DNA from: Flavobacterium psychrophilum | GTDB taxonomy: Bacteria; Bacteroidota; Bacteroidia; Flavobacteriales; Flavobacteriaceae | Direction: 5' to 3' | NCBI GenBank assembly: GCA_945879625.1 | Contig: CAMCVA010000021.1 | Coordinates: 1 to 6,370, forward strand | DNA: 6,370 nucleotides | Part shown: positions 1 through 5,423 of the stretch, piece after piece | Numbering within the stretch: position 1 is the stretch's first letter | How the letters are laid out: every line of letters starts with the position of its first letter | Made by a program: the position numbers and the translations under genes | The notes under the pieces: model-generated | Told to the model about the DNA's origin: nothing | The model's database searches: none | The model's input: the letters and a program-made list of their open reading frames with translations, nothing else

Positions 1-1419
1 GAATCCGAACAAACCAAAAAAAAACCTACCCGCGAAGTACTGCGGTTTGAACTCAACGCCAACAAAAAAGACGTAACCTACTGGAATGCTGCACGTCCGG
101 TGCCACTCACCGAAGAGGAGAGCAAAGATTACCTGAAAAAGGAGTTGTTACAAACCAAGAAAAAATCTAAAACCTACTTGGATTCAGTGGATCGAAAAAG
201 CAATAAATTTGAATTGCTTGATATCATCACAGGCTACACCTACAAAAACTCTTTTAAACGCAAGGAAGTAAACTACGCAGGATTTTTGAAAGGCATCGAA
301 TACAATACCGTGCAAGGCTGGAACCTCAGCACCGAATTGAGCTACCGCCAACGCAGCGCCGAAGACCGCACCTATTTTCGACTGGGAAGCAAGTTTGGGT
401 ATGGCCTAACCGATGCAAAATTTCGAGGCCGCGTGTTTTATACCCACAAATTGAGCAACCAAACCCAAGCCAGATTGAATGTGGCCGCTGGAAGTGAACT
501 GACGCAGTTTAATGCCGACAACCCCATTTCTGGTTTGGTCAATTCGGTGAGCACTTTGTTTTTTAAAGACAATTACGCCAAATACTACGCCCGCAATTTT
601 GCACAACTCGAATACGGACAAGAAGTAGTAAATGGCATTTTCTTAAACGGAAAAGTTGATTTTTCTGAGCGCAAGCCCGAATACAATCACGCCGATTATG
701 TGGTGTTTAACAAAGCGGTTCCGTATACGTCCAACAATCCCTTGGATCCTGCCAATTATACCACAGCCGCAATTGAGCACCACCAATTGGGCAAGTTTCA
801 ACTGCAAGCCAAATTTCGATTCAAGCAGGAATATTGGTCGCGTCCCGACGGAAAATTTAATTTACCCAACGACAACTTTCCCGAACTGACCCTGCAATGG
901 GAACAAGGAGTTTTGGGTTCTAATCAAAAATACACGTATACTTTGTTGAGTAGTGCGTTGGATTATAACCTATCGCTACAAAATAAAGGGGTTGTCAGCC
1001 TGCATGCCGAGGCCGGTAAATTTTTTAATGCCAAGCAAATTGCCTTTGTAGATTTCAAACATTTTAAGGGCAATCAAACGCATTTTGGCAACGAAGAGCA
1101 GTACTTAAATCGGTTTAATTTACTGCCTTACTACAGCAGCAGCACCAACGATGCCTTTTTGCAAATACACGCCGAACACGACGACAAAGGCTATATCATG
1201 AATAAAATTCCGTTGCTCAATAAACTGCAATCTACCTTGATTTTAGGATACCACAATTTGAGTATTCCAGCACGATTACCCTACCACGAATTTAGTGTAG
1301 GCTTAAATAATTTGGGATTTGGGAAAGTAAAATTCTTCCGAATTGACTACGTGCGCAGTTACCAAAACGGCTACTTGGGCGACGGCGTAATTTTTGGAGT
1401 AAAAATCTTGAATTTATAA
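1..1419 (+). CDS. DUF5686 family outer-membrane protein, C-terminal part (5' end outside window)
   Basis: The reading frame is open from base 1, giving 472 residues before the TAA at 1417-1419. A GTG at 100 could be mistaken for a start, but the upstream codons continue the family sequence: a segment reading FELNANKKDVTYWNAARPVP followed by LTEEE, which is the typical DUF5686 signature just before the barrel. These proteins are usually around 800 residues, with a signal peptide and a carboxypeptidase-like regulatory (CarboxypepD_reg) domain at the N-terminus; none of that is visible here. The rest is rich in alternating polar/aromatic strands (many Y, F, N, Q) with short turns, as expected of an outer-membrane beta-barrel related to TonB-dependent receptors. 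It ends VIFGVKILNL, so the last residue is Leu rather than the common aromatic. The function of the family is not established; the membrane location is inferred. It converges on the CDF gene and overlaps its 3' end by six bases. No terminator is seen after it. Confidence 0.85.
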   Translation, partial: ESEQTKKKPTREVLRFELNANKKDVTYWNAARPVPLTEEESKDYLKKELLQTKKKSKTYLDSVDRKSNKFELLDIITGYTYKNSFKRKEVNYAGFLKGIEYNTVQGWNLSTELSYRQRSAEDRTYFRLGSKFGYGLTDAKFRGRVFYTHKLSNQTQARLNVAAGSELTQFNADNPISGLVNSVSTLFFKDNYAKYYARNFAQLEYGQEVVNGIFLNGKVDFSERKPEYNHADYVVFNKAVPYTSNNPLDPANYTTAAIEHHQLGKFQLQAKFRFKQEYWSRPDGKFNLPNDNFPELTLQWEQGVLGSNQKYTYTLLSSALDYNLSLQNKGVVSLHAEAGKFFNAKQIAFVDFKHFKGNQTHFGNEEQYLNRFNLLPYYSSSTNDAFLQIHAEHDDKGYIMNKIPLLNKLQSTLILGYHNLSIPARLPYHEFSVGLNNLGFGKVKFFRIDYVRSYQNGYLGDGVIFGVKILNL

Positions 1420-2292
1420 ACCGGCGTAATGCGGCTCGATGTGAATGAGCACATGACCCAATGCCGGAAGTTCGGTGCGCAAGGTATCTTTGAGTTGGTG
1501 CGCCAAATCATGGCCTTCTTTTACGGTGAGATTTCCATCAACTACCGCGTGTAAATCGACGTGGTACTTCATGCCCGCTTTGCGGATAAAACATTTTTCG
1601 GTATCGACAATTCCGGGGACTTGCAACGCCACTTCGCGAATTTGCGCAATTAAGTCGTCATAGACATGTTCATCCATGATTTCGCCCAAGGCCGGACGAA
1701 AAATCAAGTAGCTGTTGTATAAGATAAATCCGGCAGCAAACAAGGCGGCCCAATCATCGGCTGATTCATAGCCTTTTCCCAATAGTAAAGCCACTGAAAT
1801 ACCTATAAAAGCGGCTACCGAGGTAATCGCATCGCTGCGGTGGTGCCAGGCATCGGCTTCTAAGGCTGAACTGTTGGTTTGCTTGGCGCGACGCATTACT
1901 TTGCGAAACGAAAATTCTTTCCACAAAATAATTACACTCAAAAAAATGAGGGTCCACGATTTGGGTAAGGCATGTGGTGTGCCAATATTCAAGATGCTTT
2001 CGTAGGCAATAATGGTAGCCGATGTAATGAGAAATCCCACCACCAAAAAAGTAATGAGTGGTTCGGCTCGCCCGTGTCCGTAGGGATGATTCTCGTCGGC
2101 GGGTTTGTTGGAATATTTAATGCCAAACAACACCAAAAAGGACGAAAATATATCGGTAGTCGACTCAATGGCATCGGCAATCAAAGCATAGGAATTGCCA
2201 AAATAACCGGCTACTCCTTTCACCAAAGCCAAGCTCGCATTACTAATAATACTAAAATAAGTAGATCGTATAGCGGTTTGCTCGTTGGTCAT
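1414..2292 (-). CDS. Cation diffusion facilitator (CDF) family metal transporter
   Basis: This 292-residue protein has the normal length and layout of a CDF exporter, which moves Zn2+, Fe2+, Mn2+ or similar ions out of the cytoplasm in exchange for protons. About six membrane segments can be seen (roughly 12-31, 35-57, 78-100, 112-126, 155-172, 180-197), followed by a cytoplasmic ZT_dimer domain. The transport site is E43-x3-D47 in TM2 (ADAIESTTDIFSS) and H150-x3-D154 in TM5 (HHRSD). E. coli FieF has Asp at the place of E43. The loop HPYGHGR (69-75) is typical of the family. In the C-terminal domain H248, H261, H284 and E286 line up by eye with FieF H232, H248, H283 and D285. The metal cannot be told from sequence. 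The ATG lies two bases after the murA stop with no Shine-Dalgarno, so it is probably translated from the murA transcript. Its TAA is shared with the opposing gene through TTATAA. Confidence 0.95.
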   Translation of the reverse strand: MTNEQTAIRSTYFSIISNASLALVKGVAGYFGNSYALIADAIESTTDIFSSFLVLFGIKYSNKPADENHPYGHGRAEPLITFLVVGFLITSATIIAYESILNIGTPHALPKSWTLIFLSVIILWKEFSFRKVMRRAKQTNSSALEADAWHHRSDAITSVAAFIGISVALLLGKGYESADDWAALFAAGFILYNSYLIFRPALGEIMDEHVYDDLIAQIREVALQVPGIVDTEKCFIRKAGMKYHVDLHAVVDGNLTVKEGHDLAHQLKDTLRTELPALGHVLIHIEPHYAGL

Positions 2293-2294
2293 TA

Positions 2295-3605
2295 TTATAC
2301 GCGAACAATATTCGCACCCAAGGCACGCAAACGTTCGTCGATGCGCTCGTACCCACGATCAATTTGTTCTATGTTTTGAATGGTGCTGGTACCTTTGGCT
2401 GACAAAGCCGCAATCAATAAGGAAATTCCAGCGCGAATATCGGGAGATGACATGGTGGTCGCTTTGAGTTGGGATTTAAAATTGTGTCCCATAACCACCG
2501 CGCGGTGCGGATCACACAACATGATTTTGGCGCCCATATCGATCAGTTTGTCCACGAAGAACAAACGGCTTTCAAACATTTTTTGGTGAATCAATACATC
2601 GCCATTGGCTTGCGTAGCCACAACCAAAACAATGCTCAATAAATCGGGAGTAAAACCGGGCCATGGCGCATCGGCAATGGTTAAGATTGATCCATCGATA
2701 TCAGTTTTAATCTCGTAGCCATCTTTGTGTTCAGGGATATAAATATCGTCCCCACGGCGTTCTAGCGTAATTCCCAATTTGCGGAAGGTAGTGGGTATTA
2801 CACCCAAATTATCCCAACTCACATTTTTGATGGTAATTTCACTTCTTGTCATGGCGGCCAAACCAATCCAGCTGCCAATCTCAATCATATCGGGCAAGAT
2901 GCGGTGATCGCAGCCACCCAAATGGGCAACGCCTTCAATAGTTAACATGTTTGATCCTACTCCACTGATGTTGGCCCCCATGCTGTTGAGCATTTTGCAC
3001 AATTGTTGCAAATAGGGTTCGCAAGCGGCGTTATAAATTGTCGTAGTGCCTTTGGCCAAAACGGCAGCCATTACGATATTGGCGGTTCCGGTTACCGAAG
3101 CTTCGTCGAGTAACATATAGGTTCCGGTGAGGCCATTGGGTGCTTCAACCCCATAAAAGTGGTCTTCGCGGTTGTAACGAAAGGCAGCGCCCAAATTGAT
3201 AAATCCTTCAAAATGCGTATCCAAGCGGCGGCGACCAATTTTGTCTCCTCCAGGTTTTGGAATGTATCCCTTGCCAAAGCGGGCCAACAAAGGGCCTACG
3301 ATCATGATTGATCCGCGCAGGGATCCGCCTTCTTTTTTAAAGGCCTCGGTTTCCAAGTAGCCCACATTCACTTCATCGGCTTGAAAGGTGATGGAACCCG
3401 GTCCGTTTTTTTGAATTTTAACGCCCAAATTACCCAACAAGGTAATGAGTTTATTGACGTCAATAATATCGGGTATGTTGTTAATTGTAACTTTTTCGGG
3501 GGTGAGCAACACCGCACATAAGATTTGTAATGCTTCGTTTTTGGCTCCTTGTGGACTGATTTCTCCTTTGAGTTTGATGCCTCCTTCTATTTTAAATGTT
3601 CCCAT
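2295..3605 (-). CDS. murA: UDP-N-acetylglucosamine 1-carboxyvinyltransferase MurA (Asp at the Cys115 position)
   Basis: MurA transfers enolpyruvate from PEP to UDP-GlcNAc in the cytoplasm, the first committed step of peptidoglycan synthesis. The protein is 436 residues (E. coli 419), with the two-domain EPSP-synthase-like fold. Visible landmarks: QGAKNEALQI with K22-N23 (substrate-binding Lys/Asn), LRGSIMIVGPLLAR (97-110), the loop KPGGDKIGRRRLDTH (117-131), WPGFTPD with D321 (equivalent of catalytic D305), DIRAG with R391, and the C-terminal IDRGYERIDERLRALGANI with R417 (equivalent of R397). In the loop, E. coli has PGGCTIGARP; here D121 replaces Cys115, the residue alkylated by fosfomycin, so the enzyme is expected to be fosfomycin-insensitive yet active. 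The start is the first ATG after the DUF4290 stop, 28 bases away. It is preceded by an A-rich stretch instead of a Shine-Dalgarno. It is the third gene of a four-gene operon. The family call is certain; MurA rather than MurZ naming is by convention. Confidence 0.97.
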   Translation of the reverse strand: MGTFKIEGGIKLKGEISPQGAKNEALQILCAVLLTPEKVTINNIPDIIDVNKLITLLGNLGVKIQKNGPGSITFQADEVNVGYLETEAFKKEGGSLRGSIMIVGPLLARFGKGYIPKPGGDKIGRRRLDTHFEGFINLGAAFRYNREDHFYGVEAPNGLTGTYMLLDEASVTGTANIVMAAVLAKGTTTIYNAACEPYLQQLCKMLNSMGANISGVGSNMLTIEGVAHLGGCDHRILPDMIEIGSWIGLAAMTRSEITIKNVSWDNLGVIPTTFRKLGITLERRGDDIYIPEHKDGYEIKTDIDGSILTIADAPWPGFTPDLLSIVLVVATQANGDVLIHQKMFESRLFFVDKLIDMGAKIMLCDPHRAVVMGHNFKSQLKATTMSSPDIRAGISLLIAALSAKGTSTIQNIEQIDRGYERIDERLRALGANIVRV

Positions 3606-3633
3606 ATGCTTTGGTATTTTGACTGCTTAATTG

Positions 3634-4359
3634 CTATTGGTTTTGTTTAAAATTATTGTTTTTCTGAAACGGCTTGGGTTTCTTTTTGTTTTGATTTTGG
3701 ATTTGATTTTTTTGTGGTGCGGCAGACATAATTTTGTTGGACATGCGTTTGTTGGTCCGCATCAAATCGGTGGTGTTGACCAACTCTTCTTCGCTGTGCA
3801 GCAAATTGAGTTTGCCTTCGGATAATTCTATGAGATGCTCAAAAATCACATCGTCTTTTACGGTGTCTTTGTTCCAACTCAAATAGGATTTTTTCATGTG
3901 GTTGGCAATGACTTTAACCAAAGCGCTTTTCATTTCGCCTTCCTCCCACTTGTTGGCCACATCGATCATGTACTTGATGTTGTTGCCATAAAAACGGTAT
4001 TTGGGAAAATTTTGCGGATAATTGATCGGATCGGGTTTGAGTTGCAACACCTCCAGCGAAGGAATCGGATAGGGCGAATCGACCTCCAATTTAAAATCAG
4101 ACATGATAAACAACTGATCCCATAATTTGTGCTGAAAATCGGGCACATCGCGCAAATGCGGATTCAAACTGCCCATCACCTGAATGATGTGTTTAGCCAC
4201 TTTGTTGCGTTCGTCGCGATCGTCAATCTCGGTTACTTGATCGATGAGTTTTTGCAAATGACGTCCGTATTCTGGAATAATGAGGTGCTTGCGCTCCGAA
4301 TTGTATTCGAGATTACCCACCACGTCGTTGGCGTTTTCTTTGATGTATTTTGAAACCAT
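3634..4359 (-). CDS. DUF4290 domain-containing protein, conserved in Bacteroidota, function unknown
   Basis: The protein has 241 residues and no signal peptide or membrane segment, so it is probably cytoplasmic. The N-terminal half matches the DUF4290 pattern I recall: LEYNSERKHLIIPEYGRHLQ (17-36), then MGSLNPHLRDVPDFQHKLWD (62-81), and a central YPIPSLEVLQLKP / FPKYRFYGNNIKYMID region (97-133). A helical, charged segment follows (WEEGEMKSALVKVIANHMKKSYLSWN, about 138-163). The last 27 residues (215-241) are a low-complexity tail made almost entirely of N, Q, K, P and F with no acidic residue, probably disordered and possibly nucleic-acid binding; that is inference. The start is the first ATG, three bases after the DUF493 stop, with no Shine-Dalgarno. 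The gene sits between DUF493 and murA, an arrangement I recall as common in Flavobacteriia, which hints at a role in or near cell-wall synthesis. No enzymatic motif is visible and I assign no function. Confidence 0.88.
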   Translation of the reverse strand: MVSKYIKENANDVVGNLEYNSERKHLIIPEYGRHLQKLIDQVTEIDDRDERNKVAKHIIQVMGSLNPHLRDVPDFQHKLWDQLFIMSDFKLEVDSPYPIPSLEVLQLKPDPINYPQNFPKYRFYGNNIKYMIDVANKWEEGEMKSALVKVIANHMKKSYLSWNKDTVKDDVIFEHLIELSEGKLNLLHSEEELVNTTDLMRTNKRMSNKIMSAAPQKNQIQNQNKKKPKPFQKNNNFKQNQ

Positions 4360-4362
4360 AGT

Positions 4363-4665
4363 TTAGAGTGAGATAATGCCTTCTACAGTAGACACTTCTA
4401 TATATTTATCGATTATTTCTTGGGAATCTTTCATGAGCACATCAACCGATAAACTCGTGAATTTCCCTGTTTTGGATTGGGTAGTTTTAATGACTGCACC
4501 CATGCAATCAAAAGCGTTGGCCACCGTTGCAATTTTTTCGGGATCAGTGGGAACTATAAATTTAAATAAGTATTCAGAGGGAAAAGCTGTATTCATGTCT
4601 AATTCGACTTTGAGTCGTTCAAAAAATTCGGCTGTTTTTTGGGCTTTTTCGCTGTCCATTTTCAT
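4363..4665 (-). CDS. DUF493 (YbeD-like) family protein
   Basis: This small cytoplasmic protein of 100 residues matches the DUF493/YbeD family. The family has a ferredoxin-like alpha/beta fold resembling ACT regulatory domains, and its role is not established. The core EYLFKFIVPTDPEKIATVAN (31-50) is the beta1-alpha1 unit, followed by strands at about 57-62 (AVIKTT) and 69-78 (FTSLSVDVLM), and a last helix at about 79-91. The N-terminal 25 residues are a charged helix (EKAQKTAEFFERLKVELD). ATG codons exist at residue 1 (4663-4665) and residue 3 (4657-4659). The -7 promoter element ends only 11 bases before the first, so the second cannot be excluded. It is the first gene of the minus-strand operon, and its stop is three bases before the DUF4290 start. 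Divergent from it lies the ATPase gene. The C-terminus VEGIISL is complete; nothing is truncated. Confidence 0.87.
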   Translation of the reverse strand: MKMDSEKAQKTAEFFERLKVELDMNTAFPSEYLFKFIVPTDPEKIATVANAFDCMGAVIKTTQSKTGKFTSLSVDVLMKDSQEIIDKYIEVSTVEGIISL

Positions 4666-4676
4666 ACAAATAAAGG

Positions 4677-4710
4677 CAAATATAGGGTTTCAAATGGGAT
4701 TAATAAACAA
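4677..4710 (-). promoter_or_regulatory. Predicted promoter of the DUF493–DUF4290–murA–CDF operon
   Basis: On the minus strand TTG (4710-4708) is followed after 23 bases by TATATTTG (4684-4677), an exact match to the Bacteroidota -7 consensus TAnnTTTG. The spacer is at the long end of the accepted range. The -7 element ends 11 bases before the first DUF493 ATG, so the RNA leader would be only a few bases, or slightly over ten if the second ATG at 4659 is used. Confidence 0.6.
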
Positions 4711-4728
4711 GCCCATTGAATTTTTCGC

Positions 4729-4741
4729 AAAGCCGGGCTTT
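4729..4741. repeat. 13-base perfect palindrome in the divergent intergenic region (possible operator)
   Basis: AAAGCC-G-GGCTTT is a perfect 6+1+6 inverted repeat. It lies between the two divergent -7 elements, about 45 bases from each. A second copy of AAGCCC at 4709-4714 can also pair with GGGCTT at 4735-4740. It is upstream of both genes and has no T-tract in the right place, so it is not a terminator. A regulator-binding site is possible, but nothing identifies the protein. Confidence 0.35.
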
Positions 4742-4779
4742 AATTGTGGCGCATTTTTTTAATTCCAAAATAGTTTGCC

Positions 4780-4787
4780 TAAGTTTG
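4780..4787 (+). promoter_or_regulatory. Predicted -7 element for the AAA_28-type ATPase gene
   Basis: TAAGTTTG matches TAnnTTTG exactly and ends 17 bases before the ATG at 4805. No TTG is found 17-23 bases upstream, only a T-run at 4754-4760, so the -33 part is weak. The element lies downstream of the possible TTG start at 4775, which supports the ATG at 4805 as the true start. Confidence 0.4.
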
Positions 4788-4804
4788 CTGATTACTGCAG
4801 CCAA

Positions 4805-5344
4805 ATGAACAAGCAACTCATTGTATTTATTGGAGGTCCTGGCACCGGCAAAACCAGCCTGATAGAGGAGTTGTTGGCGCAAGGCTATTGTTGCTACCCC
4901 GAGATTTCCAGGCAAGTTACGCTCGAAGCACGCAAGCAAGGCATTGAGCAATTGTTTCTGGAAAAACCCTTGCTTTTCAGTGAATTGCTCCTCGAAGGAC
5001 GCGTTGGTCAATTCAAATCGGCGATACAAGAAACACAGGATTGGGTTTTTATAGACCGAGGAATTCCCGATGTGTTGGCCTATATGCATTACATTGGCGA
5101 CAGCTACCCTACTCATTTTGATGCCGCCTGCAAAGCGCATACCTATTCAAAAATATTTATCCTGCCCCCTTGGGAAGAAATTTACGAATCAGACGAAGCG
5201 CGCTACGAAAATTTTGAGCAAGCTACTTTAATTCATCAGCATTTGGTAGAAACCTACCAGCAATATGGGTATTCGCTCATCGAAGTGCCCAAGGCCCCTT
5301 TGGCCGATCGGATTGCTTTTGTTTTACAAACACTTTTGGAATAA
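4805..5344 (+). CDS. P-loop ATPase of the AAA_28 / NadR-like kinase type
   Basis: The protein has 179 residues and a single P-loop domain, probably cytoplasmic. Walker A is GGPGTGKT at 10-17, directly after the first strand (QLIVFIG). A Walker-B-like strand WVFIDRGIPDVLAY (80-93) carries D84 and the family-typical RGxPD. A further stretch, IFILPPWEEIYESDEARYEN (117-136), with PPW and the charged DEARYE segment, is characteristic of the AAA_28 group, whose relatives include the NadR kinase domain. I read it as a small-molecule kinase or NTPase; the substrate is unknown. A TTG at 4775 would add ten residues (to 189), but the ATG at 4805 is preferred because the family begins close to the first strand and a -7 element lies between the two. 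No Shine-Dalgarno is present. It is divergent from DUF493, and its TAA (5342-5344) is part of the recQ -7 element. Confidence 0.85.
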   Translation: MNKQLIVFIGGPGTGKTSLIEELLAQGYCCYPEISRQVTLEARKQGIEQLFLEKPLLFSELLLEGRVGQFKSAIQETQDWVFIDRGIPDVLAYMHYIGDSYPTHFDAACKAHTYSKIFILPPWEEIYESDEARYENFEQATLIHQHLVETYQQYGYSLIEVPKAPLADRIAFVLQTLLE

Positions 5345-5349
5345 ATTTG
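5318..5349 (+). promoter_or_regulatory. Predicted recQ promoter overlapping the end of the ATPase gene
   Basis: TTTG (5318-5321), 20 bases, then TAAATTTG (5342-5349) fits the Bacteroidota consensus (TTTG, about 20, TAnnTTTG) in both elements and in spacing. The first three bases of the -7 element are the stop codon of the ATPase gene. The predicted leader to the recQ ATG at 5424 is roughly 65-70 bases, AT-rich, with no Shine-Dalgarno and no clear hairpin. Confidence 0.65.
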
Positions 5350-5423
5350 GGAACGCATCGCAGGGCTACATTTTATTTTTTACTTTTAAGGGGTCGAAAC
5401 TAACCATTCAATTCCTTATTTAT

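Larger units (their letters stand above)
1414..4665 (-). other. Predicted four-gene operon: DUF493 – DUF4290 – murA – CDF transporter
   Basis: Four minus-strand genes follow one another with gaps of 3, 28 and 2 bases. I saw no hairpin-plus-T terminator between them, and no CAAAnnTA (the minus-strand TAnnTTTG) in the stretch just upstream of murA, DUF4290 or the CDF gene. The only matching promoter is ahead of DUF493 at 4677-4710. One transcript is therefore the simplest reading. None of the genes has a Shine-Dalgarno, as is usual in Bacteroidota. No terminator is visible at the 3' end, where the transcript would run into the antisense strand of the DUF5686 gene. Confidence 0.7.

Noticed and set aside
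100..102. GTG as the start of the DUF5686 gene
   Set aside because: The frame is open upstream to base 1 and the preceding codons encode the conserved segment leading into the barrel, so the real start is outside the window.
1439..1454. ATGTG/CACAT inverted repeat as a terminator after the DUF5686 gene
   Set aside because: The stem is only five base pairs with no T-run after it, and it lies in the coding sequence of the CDF C-terminal domain.
2301..2315. GCGAA/TTCGC hairpin eight bases ahead of the CDF start
   Set aside because: It is a five-base-pair stem inside murA codons for the conserved C-terminal end. A chance occurrence is likely and there is no sign of function.
1972..2379. A 135-codon plus-strand open frame opposite the CDF gene and the end of murA
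   Set aside because: It lies antisense to two well supported genes and its translation is compositionally odd (rich in Ser, Gly, Ile, Arg) with no recognisable domain.
4376..4762. A 128-codon plus-strand open frame opposite DUF493
   Set aside because: It covers DUF493 in antisense and continues across the divergent promoter region. No domain or start signal supports it.
4775..4777. TTG as the start of the ATPase gene
   Set aside because: It precedes the predicted -7 element, and the ATG at 4805 gives the normal short lead before the first strand and Walker A.
4700..5140. A 146-codon minus-strand open frame opposite the ATPase gene
   Set aside because: It is antisense to clear Walker A and RGxPD coding sequence, runs through the intergenic promoter region, and its translation resembles no family I know.
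5345..5423. Possible terminator or riboswitch between the ATPase gene and recQ
   Set aside because: The region is AT-rich with no convincing stem. The T-run at 5371-5381 is not preceded by a GC-rich hairpin.
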